Shown in pieces: positions 44,424-56,960 of a stretch of DNA of 64,000 bases. The DNA is taken from positions 63,533 through 127,532 of the forward strand of contig BLZA01000057.1 of the NCBI GenBank assembly GCA_013423385.1, read 5' to 3'. The notes under the pieces are model-generated. The model worked only from the letters and a program-made list of their open reading frames with translations, was not told the origin of the DNA and searched no databases. Both the position numbers and the translations under genes were made by a program. The stretch is from Naganishia liquefaciens. Lineage: Eukaryota; Basidiomycota; Tremellomycetes; Filobasidiales; Filobasidiaceae. The first letter of the stretch is position 1, and every line of letters starts with the position of its first letter.

Positions 44424-45720
44424 ATGGCAGTGGATCTCTTAGCACCGTCTACCCTTCACGAGGACACGACCTCAAATCATTTGCAGTCTTCGGCAAACCT
44501 CACATCTGTCTCGTACGGAACTCGAAGATCATCTGCCGTCATGACGCGAGGTCCGAATCCGCTGCACACAGGGTGCTGGGCGACCCTACTCACCAAGGCG
44601 AGCTATCTACAGGGTAAGCTCGACAACTGTTCCATGCCAGTAATCCCAGTCTGACGTATGGTCCGCAGGTGTCATGGTTCTGGATGCAACGCTAAAGGCC
44701 GTGGGATCCAAATACCCACTCATCGTCATGGCCACCGTCGACCTGCCGCAGGACTGCCGCGACGTTTTGAACTCCGCTAGTATACCCATCGTTGACGTCG
44801 AGACCATTTACCCAACACCCGAGCGCCACTCTCTCGTCGAAAACGATCATCGCTTCAGGGATACCTGGACGAAATTGCGGGTATTCGAAATGGTGAACTT
44901 TGACGTGAGTCGCGAAATACTTCAACCATGCCAAATCGTACTGACGACGCCACAGCGTGTCGTGCTCGTGGATGCCGATATGCTCGTATTCCAAAATATG
45001 GATGAACTAATGACCATGCCGATGCCCGGTAAAGACTACATCGCGGCCTGTCACGCATGTACATGTAACCCACGACGCTTTGCGCATTACCCTGCAGATT
45101 GGTAAGCTCGCCCCTTCCCCAGCCAAGAGCCCTCAGTAACAATCTTTTCCCGACGCAGGACGCCAGAAAATTGTGCATTCACACCATTATCCCACCCCGA
45201 AGGATCGCATCAAGCCATTCCTATCACCGCCTCGTCCCCTCGAACCCATCAACTACTCAATTCGGGTCTGGTGGTCCTCTCACCATCACTGGATATGATG
45301 GATCATATCGTCGACTTTATTCATACCTCGCCGGAGATACCAGGGTACCGATTCCCCGACCAAGACGCTCTTGCTGCCATCTTTGCCGGTAAATGGTTGC
45401 CCTTGCCGTATGTGTATAATGCTCTCAAGACGCTGCGGACCGTACATAAATCGCTGTGGAACGATGATTCGGTCAAGAATATACATTATATGTAAGTTGT
45501 TCTTGGGACTTGCTCCACATCGGGGACTGATGTGGGCTATTGCAGCCTCGATAAACCGTGGGATGTGGTGCCCGGGCCGAATGCATCATGGCCAATGACG
45601 GGAACCGAGCATGCCGAGGTGCATCGGTGGTGGTGGGACAAGTACAGAGACGTGCTCCAGACCATGAAGCAGCGTCCAGATTCTGGATGGGAGTTGGTGG
45701 ATACATACGTTAGCCATTAG
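44424..45720 (+). CDS. Family 8 glycosyltransferase (glycogenin/galactinol-synthase-like)
   Basis: Retaining GT8 enzyme that transfers a sugar from a UDP donor. Landmarks: CWATLLTKASYLQGVMVLDA, GSKYPLIVMATVDLPQDC, TWTKLRVFEMVNFDRVVLVD and the metal-binding DxD as DADMLVFQNMDEL. It continues with CNPRRFAHYPADWTPENCAF, LNSGLVVLSPS, FPDQDALAAIFAGKWLPLPY and IHYILDKPWD (the His-x3-KPW block of GT8). Five or six exons. The chosen start at 44424 gives about 35 residues before the catalytic domain; MTRGPNPLHTG at 44541 is the alternative. No Tyr-rich glycogenin tail, signal peptide or membrane span is evident, so a cytoplasmic enzyme of unknown acceptor is most likely. Confidence 0.88.
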
Positions 45721-45825
45721 ATAATCGGGAATTTAGGATGTCTCCATCGTCTTGTATGCAGTGCTTGTATTTCTATACATTGTGGTAGTCCTATTCTATA
45801 CTCTATATTCTATGGCAAGCCGAAT

Positions 45826-47357
45826 CTATAGCAGAGCAAATGCAAGTGCACCGATGATAGCCAAACCGCAGAGCCAGCCTTGCGATACTTGCCTGCCAGC
45901 TCCGCTCGTGGCCGAAGTGGATGTCTCAGTCGCCTTTGAGGTGCTTGTTGCGTGTGTCCCCGTCGCGGTCGCAGAAACAGCAGAGGCATTGGTAGCAGAC
46001 GAGGTTGAGTAGACTTTGATGTAGTCGATCTCGAAGTATGCATTGTCGTAGTTGCTTGAAGTCAAGACGTATGTCGTGTAGCATGTGGCCGGTGAGACTA
46101 GAGCCGGGCAACCGGTTGAAGCGAGGGTTGACGCTTGTCCAGCCCAGTCTCCGCAGAGGGTGATATCAATGATCAATTCTTGAGGCGTAAAGTACGAGGC
46201 AATGTCACAACCCTGTGGCGACCAGAACGCTGTCCTCTCGCCGAGCTGAGTCGTGTCGATGGATGAGTTCGCATTTGTCACAGCGCTCGGTACATCAGGT
46301 CGCTGCAACAAGGGATTAGATACTATCCAAGAACGGACTCAAATTTTCATACCGAGTAGAACCAGATACTGTCGAAAGCGGCAATCAGTATGTGACTCTC
46401 GCAATATGGGAAAACACTCACGAAATCCCGTCTTTGGCAAATTCGGTAACCCAAACACCACCTCCAGCCTTTGCAAAGTCTTCACCATAACTCGTAGAGT
46501 TGCCGTCGATAATCGTGCATCCCGAGTTCGAGTTTGCCTCGACATAGCAATTCGTATAATTTGCTGTTCCGGTGAAAGGTGTGGCAGAGTCCTTTACAAG
46601 TGTACAACTACGAGAAGTGAGTGACTGAACGGAGGCAAAACAGGAATAGCTCACCCTTCGTCACTATGCAAAGCCATCTGATTGCCGGCCTGGTTGTTGA
46701 CACCTTCGAATGTGTCGATTTCGCCTGTCGCTGGCCACGTGGCTCCTACACCTGTACTCCAGCTTTACAAACGTCAGAATTTATCCTTGAGCGAGCGTCG
46801 CAACCTACAATGCAGGCCAGACACCTGAGAGAAAGAATCAGCTGTGAAGACAGATTATCGGGAAGAAAACTTACTGCAACCATATGGTAGATGCAAAGCA
46901 TCCATAACCCAAACGCTACCGATCTCGAATGCATCGTTGGATGTCAAACGGACTGAATTCCGCTTATAGTTGTATTCCACAGTCGCTGGAGACAAAAACC
47001 GTCAGCGCGAATCCGGACCAGTGTATGACATGCCCACAAGTATTGTCCACTTTGACAATGGCGTTTCCACCAGAGTTGATATACGTCAACTTTGGATCTG
47101 CGTCTCCGACTGTGCGGTTGACCCAAATGGTGTCACCATTCGTCAGATTATCGTAGTGGCCGCTGAGGAAAAGCGGTCAGTCGCTATTCGAGACTTTGAT
47201 GCAGTGGTACCTACTAATAGGTCCAATCGTTGAAGAAGGTATCGCCTTGGTACGTCTTGATCAGGTCGTACGTAGATCCAAGGGCCGTCGCAGGGGCAGC
47301 GTTCAGCACACTGGCAGCGATGAGGGCAATCGCGGACAGGGAAGTTGAGGCGGGCAT
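45826..47357 (-). CDS. GPI-anchored family 16 glycoside hydrolase (beta-glucanase)
   Basis: Cell-wall enzyme predicted to cut or remodel beta-1,3(4)-glucan. It starts with a signal peptide (MPASTSLSAIALIAASVLNA APA). Then GSTYDLIKTYQGDTFFNDW, NRTVGDADPKLTYIN, VWVMDALHLPYGCSTGVGAT and the catalytic GEIDTFEGVN (E-I-D-x-x-E; nucleophile and acid/base Glu). Next are MALHSDEGC, NSGCTIIDGNSTSYG, GVWVTEFAKDGI and WGP-type text. Later ELIIDITLCGDWAG and FEIDYIKVYS are typical of fungal GH16. The last 70 residues are Ser/Thr/Ala-rich and end in a hydrophobic GWLCGLAIIGALAFALL, a GPI signal. Several N-glycosylation sites. Six or more exons. Confidence 0.92.
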
Positions 47358-47461
47358 AGTTCTGTTTTCAAGTCAACTTCGTCAATCGGCACACGGCGAT
47401 AGCGAATTTCGCGGATTCTTTCCGCCTGAGCTTGATTATTATAATAAGCCGACTCCAAACG

Positions 47462-48013
47462 CTACGAACTATCGACAGATGACAATCCGCGACTTGCCGT
47501 CGACATAGCAAAAAAGATGATTACGTTGTTATTGTCGCAGTCTGGGAATCCGAAAACGGCATCGGCAGCAAACCGGCGGTGTAGTCGAGCGGGAGTGTGC
47601 ACAGTTGAGCCGACGACGCGTTCAGCGATCCGCTCGTTGGCGTCGCTGACCCCTAATGCACCCTCCGCTGATGCTGTCTCCGAAGCGGTGTCGGTCGTGC
47701 ACGAGACTTGCACAGCCGTCTCAAAGCCTGTCCGAGTCCGATACACAATGCCGAAACAGTGCTGCGAAGAGTCATCTGTGCGATTACGGAATTCGGTGAA
47801 GTCAGCTATGTATTCACCGTATTTCAAGCTGATCAGATTATTTATAGCATGCGATCGACTAGAAATATTGTCTAATGCATAACCCATTGTGTCAAGTATT
47901 TCTTGGAGACCCCCTTCATCCCCATTCATTATTGAAGAACGAGATCTGCGAACCTCCTCAGCATCTCCTCCAAGGGTGCAATCTCGACGTCTATCACATA
48001 TTGCGTCACACAC
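47462..48013 (-). CDS. Uncertain open reading frame, unknown product
   Basis: A 183-codon minus-strand frame downstream of a possible start at 48013 (or an internal Met at the MNGDEGG position). It reads moderately coding-like, with EYIADFTEFRNRTDDSSQHC and a Ser/Thr/Ala-rich middle, but has no known domain. Short minus frames further upstream (48070-48610), one with a signal-peptide-like start, could be earlier exons. Equally it may be chance. Confidence 0.25.
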   Translation of the reverse strand: MCDAICDRRRDCTLGGDAEEVRRSRSSIMNGDEGGLQEILDTMGYALDNISSRSHAINNLISLKYGEYIADFTEFRNRTDDSSQHCFGIVYRTRTGFETAVQVSCTTDTASETASAEGALGVSDANERIAERVVGSTVHTPARLHRRFAADAVFGFPDCDNNNVIIFFAMSTASRGLSSVDSS

Positions 48014-48999
48014 AGACGCTATTTGGTGAGGCGTTGCCGTCCCTCGAAAGCACTTTCCGAGGGCGATTTCACAGGCGATTCATCAATCCAGCTTTCTCTT
48101 CATTGTAGAAGAATCGAGTAAGGCAAGAATAACTCTCGGACCAATCCGAGTTAAGCATCGCTGTAATGAACAATACCAACCAGTCGGCGAGCCCTGTATA
48201 CATAAACCCGATCCCGCTGGAGCAATGCGAGAAAGATAGGCAGGGCCCTGGCAAAGGCAGAATACATCGTGGGCCGCCTGTGAGGTTGAGTGGAGTCTCG
48301 TCATCAATTGCACAGGAGGTCAGATTCAAAGCCATTACAGACAGCTTTTACGAACCCATCCGGTGCTCGACGGGCAAGAAATGGTATTATTGGTATGCGC
48401 GCTGTTATGCATGGAGAATAAGCTCCGTGTGCCATTCGTTGAGCCTCTGGCTCTAAAACGTTGAACAGATCGGCCAGGGATGTTTTTGGTTTGCATGTCA
48501 ATGCTATATACTGTGTGAATGACTCGCATAATCGGGACCGTACTTTGAGCACTGGAGCTTTGACTCAAGAAGTGTAAAGGCAGAACAATTGTAGCGACGT
48601 AAATACACGTCACGCTCCAGCTGCCTCCGCTCGTTTGCTTGGCGGCTTACAGGAACAAGCCTCCCCGGTTTTCCCGAGGTGGGTCACAGAAAGAGAATTG
48701 TTATCGAATCAGATAAGGAAGGGCAATCCCGGCGAGCTCCTTTTCGCGCTTGCAACTTTCTCCGAAGGGAGAAGGAATAACCCTGCATGATCCACTCGCT
48801 TCGTCTTCGCACCGTGTCGGCTATGTGGTTCGGGCGAAGATGTCCGACTTTTGCCAGCTACCTTGCCCAGCTCCTTGCTCCATATATATATATACATGCA
48901 TACTCTTCGCCCATAGTCCCCAAGAGGCTTTTCAGACGCGATAGCTACTTCCACTGGACCTCACGGGAACCCTCGACGGCGTGAATCCACTTTTCTAGA
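48014..48999. other. Intergenic region upstream of the AIFM2-like gene
   Basis: About 1 kb holding a short (TA)n run near 48885 and no supported gene. The weak minus-strand frames near 48070-48610 are discussed with the 47462-48013 frame. Confidence 0.4.
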
Positions 49000-50757
49000 A
49001 TGCCCAGCATCGCTTCATCAGATCATCTCGCCATCGAAGACATGCGTACCGTAGTTGTCTTGGGTGCCTCATATGCTGGGTACACCGGCGCCCAGTCCCT
49101 CTCGACGCTTCTGCCTAGAAACTGGCGGGTGGTCGTCATCGAACGAAACACCCATGCAAACCGTGAGAGGCTTCGATACCTTGATATGGGACAATTGCTG
49201 ACGGCGAATGGAAAGATCTGTATGCCTTTCCTCGAATGGCCGTCATCAAGAATCTTGAACACAAAGTTTTCATTCCCTATACAACCATCTTCCAGCCGGA
49301 AGGCCTTACACCGGAACAACTTGAAGACAGCAAGAGGCACCAGATGATTCACGGCTGCGTCACCGAAATTGGTAAACGCTCACTCAAGTACGTTCCTCTG
49401 AGCGATCAAGGCAAACCCGTCGTTCCCGCCACGCCTCCGGTTGAAGTTCTCGCCCAATTGGAAGACGACTGCGGGATGGGCGCTGCATGTTGCAAAGAGC
49501 TTAGCTGGGAGGAGTCGGAAAGAGCGGAGAGGACGCTTCACTACGACTACATGATATATGCACTTGGATCTCACCTTCCGGCACCCATCAACATTTGGAG
49601 TACGGTAGACCACGACACCGATATCAAGATGTAAGTGCTAGTGGTCAACATGCGGATCCTTCGCGCTAACCTATAAATCTTTAGCGATGTACCGGCTAGC
49701 TGCCAGGGGAGCAAGGAGCGAGGGCGAGCGTGGTTGCAGGCGGCTCAGCAACGCATCGAAAAGGCCAAGAGTATCGCCGTGATCGGGGGTGGCGCACTGG
49801 GAGTCCGTGAGTCACGGTGCGCGATACTCGTGAAACGATACTGACAGCTGCTGCTCATAGAATTCGCGACAGATATCGCAGCGATCCACGGCACGGGTGC
49901 CAAGAAGATTACCCTGATCCACTCTCGACAGCATCTTTTGAACCGATTCGAGACCTATATGCATGATGGTGCGATGGAGAAGCTCAAGGAGCTAGAGATT
50001 GACGTGGTTCTTGGCGCACGTGTCGATATGTCGCATCTGGCGAGTCGCGAAGCGGATCATGGCGTGGAGAGAGTCATCAGGACGACGGACGGAAGGGAGT
50101 TTGAGGCCGAACTAGTTGTAAGCTTTTTTCAGACTTCCAGTCTTGTGCTTGGCTAACACCGTGGTCCAGCTCTTCTGCACCGGTCAGAAGCCAAATTCGC
50201 AACTCCTTGCTGCACTTTACCCGGAATCCATCAACGCCAACAACGGGTCCGTCACTGTCAACCGCTTCCTCCAGATCGCCAAGAAGCCCCGACCCGACAG
50301 CGACGAAAGCGAGATTCAACTTGTAGACGAGAACATCTTCGTCGTCGGGGACACAGCCGACGCCTTTGGAGCGCTGCAAGCAGGTCACACTGCATGGGCT
50401 CAGTCGCGTCTTGCGGTCCGGAACATTGCCAGGCTAATCGAGGCGGAGAAGCCGGTCAAATTGCGTCGCAAAATGGATATTGAGCAGCTCAAGTGGCAGG
50501 ATGCCAAGGTGCCGGTACAGGAGGAGCTGGAAAAGTACACGCCTCCGGCTCCATCAATCAAAGTCTCGCTCGGTCTGGTGAGTGCGCCAAAACACCACGT
50601 GCAACTGCCTGTCTGACACTCTGAGAATAGGATTCCGCCATTGTGCAGAACGACGGCAAGTTTTCTAGGTACGGCAAAGAATCCTGCCAGGACGATCTGC
50701 ATTCAGAGATCATGTGGACCAGCAGGGGATTGTCGGTCGAGGATATGACGGTTTAGG
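49000..50757 (+). CDS. AIFM2/FSP1-like FAD/NAD(P)H oxidoreductase
   Basis: Pyridine-nucleotide-disulfide oxidoreductase of the AIF/FSP1/NDH-2-like group; relatives reduce quinones. N-terminal FAD loop is VVVLGASYAGYTGAQSL, followed by RVVVIERNTHAN. A second exon has FPRMAVIKNLEHKVFIPY. The conserved YDYMIYALGSHLPAP block leads to the NAD(P) loop IAVIGGGALGVQFATDIA. Then KITLIHSRQHLLNRF, LVLFCTGQKPNSQLL and the second FAD block ENIFVVGDTADAFGA, with AGHTAWAQSRLAVRNIARLI. The C-terminus carries PSIKVSLGLDSAIVQNDGKF. Six exons. Start at 49000 (MPSIASSDH) or at the nearby MRTVVVLG. No clear targeting signal; the N-terminus lacks the MGxxxS myristoylation motif of human FSP1. Confidence 0.86.
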
Positions 50758-51535
50758 AAATTGCAAGACGATGACACAACTGTATGGCGTTTCTAAATCG
50801 CATGAGATCAAAGATAAATTGAGATTTGGACACAGAACACGGGTCACGCTCATTGGCTGCGCTTCACATGTTGTCCCCACTTTTATCGACCGTGCGGTGC
50901 CTCTTGAACCTGAAGGATCTGGTTGCAGGAAACGTCAGAGCAACGAGTCGGCTGCAGTACCGCAAGCGCTGCTGTCGGGATAGAATGATCCCGTTCCTTT
51001 CCTCTGCGCAAACAGATGGAACCAGCTCTTGGAGCTCAATGCGCTCTGTTTCCTGTCGCGGTCAAAAGCCCGGCTATATATGTCGATCTCACATAGTCTT
51101 GCAAGCATCAGAATAAGGCATCGACCGCGACCCACAGGCGTGAACTAGAAGCCGCATGAGGGCATGAAGATTGCAAGCGGCTTTACAAGCTGCAAGCAGG
51201 CTAGGATCCTTCAAAAACATTTTGGCTGATTGCACGGAGCATTCCGCTGAAATGCTCAGCATCACCTGAAAAAAGGGCATACGGCAGAGCTCATCGCGAG
51301 AATCGTGATGGCCCTTTTGGGCAGTTTTCATCTGCGCCTTACAAACAGACATGACCCCTTGAGGACTTTGGACCTCGCTCTAAGTCGAATCTCGCTTTCA
51401 TATCGCGCTTCTCCCAAAAACCCCCGCCTGACCACCAGGCCCCGCTCTAGACCCATCAGCGTCCTCATTCGCAGCTTATCATGTCCATACCATATCCTGC
51501 AAGCCATATACAACGCATCCAGTTCATTCCCCTGC
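50758..51535. other. Convergent intergenic region
   Basis: About 780 bp between the AIFM2-like gene (+) and the disordered-protein gene (-). No gene or RNA recognised. Confidence 0.5.
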
Positions 51536-53271
51536 CTACGCACCCAACGGCCCCAACGCCCTCCCCGTTGCAAGCCGCACCGCCCCCTTCCTCTGCGCCA
51601 AACACCTTTGCACGCTCATCTCAAACGGCGTCAGCCCAGCGACCCATTCCATCCCCTGCGGTGCCTGTCCTGCGCCATACGGCGGTGCAGCGCCGCCCGT
51701 CGCGCGTGGTGGTTTGGGAGTGGCGGCGCGGGATGTTTCGGTGCGCCGGAGGGAAGGATTCGTCGGGTTGTCGAGCGGGAGGAGTTGAGCGCCTTCTTCC
51801 ATAAGTGTGCGAACGAGGCTTGCATGCGCGCCGGCGAAGGGGCTTTCGGGGAAGATGCCCTGTGTGCCCTGCGCTGACGTCGATGAAGGAAGCGTCACGA
51901 ATCGGGAAACGAGGTTGACGCTTTCCCTTTCCATCTGTTGACGTGTCGCATCGGCAGCACCGGCCGATGAAGGACGGGAGCTCATCGTCGGCAGGAGGGC
52001 CGCACGTTGCGCAACGCTATGTGCGGATAGACGTCCAGGCGGGGGAAGACCGGATACGTCGCCTCCACTGGGCGATCCGGTAAAAGAAGCCTTGCGCAGG
52101 GAAGACGCCGCTGCGGCAGGAGGCCTTTCAGCCGTCGTCCTCGTCGGCGTCGGCATACCCTCCACCGCCGGCCCCGCCCAAGCCCCACGTGCCGTCTCTC
52201 CACTGACAACCGGCGGCGCTGTACCTTCCCGCCTCTTTCCCGGTTTCGGACTACTCAACGGATGATGTGGGCCCGTCAAAAAGGAACGCAGTGATCCGGC
52301 CGTCAGAGACTGGAGACTTGTGTGGCTGTTACGCGTCCGGATGTGTCGTCCCGACGGGGCCGGCGCCGTATGTGATTTGGTAGGGGTCGCGATCAAGGTC
52401 CCGGCGTCCGAGGGTGCGGGACTCGGTTGCCGGGGCGTCGGAGGTGCCGGCGCCGGAGCGAGTGTCTCTGTGCGCGGAGCCGGGGTCGTCCGTTGGATAA
52501 CGTGTTGTTCGGGCGAAGCAACGACGGCGGGGGCGAAACCCTTGGAGGGTAGATCCTTGGCGCGCGGGGTCGGCTTCTTCTTTATCGGAATAATCAACTC
52601 GTCACCATCCTCTTCCTCATCATCGTCCTCATCGTTATCATCACTGCTTCCTGCGCCTCTTGCCTCGACACCAGGCGCCTCTTCCCATTCTTCCTCCTCG
52701 GCTTCCGCCTCGACCTCGGGTTCGGGTTCCCCCTTGGCGAGATGCGTGCGCGAGTTCGCTCGCGCGAGGGACGTAAGTCCAAGTCTACTCAGGTTTGTAT
52801 CGCTCCGTGAATTCCTCGATCCGCGGCGCTACGACTCCATCAGCCTTGATCCCTCATGCAAATGCGGAAAAAGAAAAAAGAAAAAAAGAAACTCACCGCA
52901 TGATCCCCAATATGCACCTGACTCTTCCTACGCGGACCCACCCCGCCGGGCCTGGCAACATGATGCATCCCATGCACATGCTTCCCCCTCGTCCTCCCCG
53001 CCGCCGCGCCCGTCCCCGGCGCACTCGTCACGCTCACCTCATCACTCGCCTTACTCGCGCCACTATCCTGTCGTTCCATCCGCGGCACGACCTGACTCTG
53101 ATTCTGATTCGTCGTCAGCGCCAACGCGGAAGCCGTTGCGTGGATGCCGCCGTGGGAGGATGTACGGTGTAGGTTGAGCCCGGATTTGCGGCGCGGGGGT
53201 CCCGTACGGTGGGTTGTGTGTTGGCGGGGTTGAGGGTGCGGGTGCGGATGTGAGTGTGTTGTAAGGGACAT
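51536..53271 (-). CDS. Large disordered protein, function unknown
   Basis: Starts MSLTTHSHPHPHPQP, rich in His/Pro/Arg/Ser, to a GGVGPRRKSQVHIGDHA block that ends at a donor GTGAGT. After a gap whose splicing I could not settle (about 52900-52790), the frame resumes with LTSLARANSRTHLAKGEPEP. A strongly acidic run (EEEEWEEAPG, then Asp/Glu-rich) precedes ELIIPIKKKPTPRAKDL. The remaining 300 residues are Pro/Ala/Ser/Thr-rich with many Arg, and include RESVNLVSRFVTLPS and SPFAGAHASLVRTLMEEGAQ. No folded domain is recognised. The few conserved-looking motifs inside disorder suggest a regulatory or scaffold protein. Start is the first ATG in frame. Confidence 0.6.
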
Positions 53272-54239
53272 GACGGTGCGTGGATGGTGGACAAGGGAAT
53301 ATGGTGGGGGGGAGGGAGGAGGGACGATGAGGGGGAAAGAGGTGATATCATCTTGGCCGAGGGGATGGACTGCGCCGCGCTAACGTCAAGGTCGGCCGCC
53401 GGTCCGTGTCGCTACCGATAGATCGTCGGGGGGCAGCGAGATATGCCCTCGAGTGCTGGTCCGAGACGAGTCGCCAAGGATATCAAGACGACAGCAGAGG
53501 ACCATGTAGTATGTCTATGGACCGCTCGAGTGGTATCTCCAGCTGTTGGACCCGTATCAGCATTCATGCATCGAAACGCGCACCTGTCGCGCGCATTGTT
53601 GTTCATAGCCACAGATCATGCATCAACGTTTGACGGCAGCCACTCTCGTATCATCAATAAGAGTGGAGTATAGCGATGTCGAATCCCCGAGTATAAGCTT
53701 ATCGCCGATGAGGCGATAGAGGAACACCATCTCTTGACCTTTTCGCGATTGGTAGACTCGGTCGCAAGATCCTGGTGCCTCGGTTGACTGCGGTTGTTAT
53801 TCCGGGCAAGTTTTGCATCTGACAAACGGGCAGAGAGCCCTGCACATCTACCAGTACACTCCCACCAGACTGTGAATGACGTCTCCTCCCGCACCCTCCC
53901 CCTGGCATCCACCACTCTACGGCATCCACCCCCCTTTCATGCACCGCGCCACTCTCCCTCTGCGGGCGCCTGCTGTCATTTGCATCCGCATTTTCGTCAT
54001 CGCCCTCGCTCGAGCATCCCGCCGGGCGAGACACTCAAAGGTGGGGCAATGATGGCAGTGCCTTGGTCTCCTGCTCTCATCGAGACGCAAGGCAACAATG
54101 GGCATCATCACGGATCAGTTCTTCGCTCAGGGCGATCCATCAAGTCTCCCCGGTATGCGCCTCTTGCCCCCATGCATCCATCGCACGCACGCACGCACGC
54201 ACGCACGCTGATTCCTTTTCCCGCCAAAAAGTGAGGACG
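53272..54239. other. Divergent intergenic region with a CGCA microsatellite
   Basis: About 970 bp between the disordered-protein gene and the PIN-like gene. A (CGCA)n run lies at about 54183-54207. The first exon of the PIN-like gene may reach into this region. Confidence 0.45.
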
Positions 54240-56960
54240 CTACTATGGACCGTTGCAGAGGTACGGCTCGTTCCCTCCCTCCCTCCCTTGCTCCCTCCCG
54301 AATACCGAGATCCACAAGACAATACTGACAACGGAATGTCCACCAGTCAATCATCGAGGTATTCATCCTCTGTGTCGTCGGGTACATCCTCGCAAGTACG
54401 GGTGTCCTCGATAAACAGACACAGCGAAAAGTAAACGTGCTCAGTACGTCTTGGCTTCCTCCCCTCCCTTTCACTCTTCCCCTCGCTTCCCACTTTTCCA
54501 ACCGGGATCCCAAACCGCTAACCTTCTCGTCCTTGCCCCGAAAAAATCAGACGTCTCATTCGCCACGCCCGCGTTGCTCGGGAGTAAAGTCGCCTTTTCA
54601 CTGACGCCCGAAAAGTTGCGCGAGATGTGGGTCATTCCGCTCGGGTGAGTGCGGGACCTCCTCCTTTTCTTCCTGCGGCGCTCGGTCCCTTTGATGTGCC
54701 GGGCTTGGGATACGTTGAGTGTTGGGGGGGGGGACGAAGGAGAAATGGGCTAATCGTGGGATGGAAAGGCGGAGTGGGAACGATAGACGGTTCTGTTCTC
54801 AGTGGGCGGAATACAGTTGGGACATGAACGTCGTGGCCCTGTCAAATTTCACGCCTACGGACAGGACGGACGAGGGCAGAACCAAAACGTCGCATTTCTC
54901 TTTCGAGATCTCGATACCCTCCAGCAGATCCCCATACTTGCGACTCCATCACACGCGACTGACACGTCTACCTACACAGCTTTGTTCTCATCACCGGCGT
55001 CTCTGCCCTCGTCGCATTCCTCATGGGTACCGCGTTCCGGCTCTCTCGTTCTCAGCGGTACGTCCCCATGACTTTGGAGACCTGTCGCCAGTACTGACTG
55101 GACGGGATAGAGCGTTCGCCATGTGTGCTTCCATGTTCCAGAACAGCAACTCGTTGCCGATCGCGTTGATTCAGGTGGGTCTTTTCGGTCGTCTTGCTTG
55201 TCCCCTACCGAGAAATTCAGGCTAACCGAACACGCGCGCGGGTTCCGATAGTCGCTCGTGATCGAGGTGCCGCATCTAAAGTGGGGGAAAGATGATCACA
55301 AGGATGCCATGCTCGGACGCGCGTTGACGTACTTGGTCCTCTATTCCACATTGGGCATGATGGTACGTCCGTTTGTCTCTTGCTCGGAACCAAGCTAAAG
55401 GAGAAATTCAGCTTCGATGGTCATGGGGCGTCAAACTTTTATCCTCTGCCGACGACGAAGTACCTACCGTGGAATCCATCGCCGAGACCCAACCTCCACT
55501 CACGCATGAACCCGCACCGATGGACACCCACCCGGCCGCACGGGAAACAGACCCGCTCTTCTCCTCTGCACAGCAGATGCGCCAAGGTGCCGCCGAAGAC
55601 GTCAAGCGCTCCGGTCGCGTAAGCGTCGACGAAGCAACCGCGGCATGGACGACACCGCACGATGAAACGACGAGCGCGTCCCCGACGGGCTTTGTCGCGA
55701 GTCCACCGGCGCTCACCACGGGCGCCGAGTTCCCCTTTTCGCAGCCGCAGCCGCATCTGCATCCTCACCCGCACGCGGCAACGACCGTCCCGACTCCCGC
55801 GTCACGACGTCTGTCCTCGATGCGTCGAAGATCGTCGGCTTCCCCTCGCCGATCGAGCACGCTCACGGGCCGTCGACCGCGTGCGCCCAGTCGGACAGAG
55901 AGCGGGAGGGATTTCTTGGGCTTGCCTGAGCCGTTGAGGACGGAGCCCGAGACGTTGAGTGATCAGGAGGAGGAGGATGAGGAGAGTAGTAGTGATGAAG
56001 AGGATGAGGAATGGGTATGTCCTCGTCCATTGGCTGTGTTTCGTTTTGCCATCGGCGCTAATGACGCACATTGCATCCAAAAAAGGGTCTCCCTTTTACC
56101 CGCCGTCGACAATTTGCCGTACCGTCCTCGACGCGGATGCAAGCGTTCTTGCACCGCACACGACACAAGCTTGTTCATGCCGCGCGAGCGGTGAATCAGT
56201 TCATGACGGTGCCCATGTGGAGCGCGTGTATTTCGATTATCGTTGCCATGATTCCACCGTTGCAGGCGACGCTTGTCAAGACAAAGCCGCTGACGCAGGC
56301 GATCACGAGTGCCGGACAGTGCAGCAGTGAGTTTTTAATCAAAACTCGTACGGCAAGTTGAGAAGCGGCGCTGAGACTCTCGAGCGACCACAGTCCCGCT
56401 CACGTTGGTCGTCCTCGGTGCATTCTTCTACAGCCCGCCTCCCCCGGCTTCGGAACCTCAGCCGCCGAGCACATTCCAGAAAATCAAAAATGCCATCGGC
56501 TTTGGCTCGCACAAAGAAACGCCTCGTCAGGCATCCAAACCCGTCGCCGTCGCAACCACCGCCCCATCCAAATCTCGACCGGGCGAGAACCGGGCCGTGT
56601 TCGTCGCCGTCACGAGCCGCATGATCGTTACCCCGCTTCTGTTCATGCCGCTCCTCGCCGCGCTCGCGAAATACGACCTCTTCCGCGCGGCGGAGGATCC
56701 CGTGTTTATCGTGAGTTCCCTTCCGCCCCCGCCGTCCATGATCAGAAATACTGATCCACCTTTTGTTGTCCGCCAAGCTCGCCGCAACGCTGATCGTCTC
56801 TTCCCCACCTGCGTTGACACTGGCGCAAATCACCCAGGCCGCATCGGGAGACGCGTTTGAGCGCCTGATCAGCAAGACAATCAGCTGGTCGTATGCCGTG
56901 CTTACGCCGCCGCTGACGTTGCTGTATATCTTTATCGGACTGTTGTTTGGAAGGCTTTGA
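54240..56960 (+). CDS. Auxin-efflux-carrier (AEC/PIN-like) family membrane transporter
   Basis: Fungal ER-type PIN-like/PILS or Ecm3 family transporter of unknown substrate. The first recognisable text is TLLWTVAE, then SIIEVFILCVVGYILASTGV and LDKQTQRKVNVLNVSFATPA. Then LREMWVIPLGFVLITGVSAL, RAFAMCASMFQNSNSLPIAL, the family signature for a conserved N in the membrane, and LTYLVLYSTLGMMLRWSWGV. A cytoplasmic loop of about 200 residues follows, acidic and Ser/Pro-rich (55440-56010), with a run of Glu/Asp/Ser at its end. The second half has VNQFMTVPMWSACISIIVAM, IPLTLVVLGAFFY, SRMIVTPLLFMPLLAAL and ILAATLIVSSPPALTLAQIT. It ends LLYIFIGLLFGRL. The start codon is unresolved: the in-frame upstream sequence runs through a CGCA microsatellite without an ATG, so a short 5' exon is likely. 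Confidence 0.85.

Noticed and set aside
47517-47882. 121-codon plus-strand open frame
   Set aside because: It mirrors the minus-strand frame, which looks somewhat more coding-like; neither is strong.
53794-54234. 146-codon plus-strand open frame before the PIN-like gene
   Set aside because: It runs through Pro/His-rich text and the CGCA microsatellite and is out of frame with the transporter.
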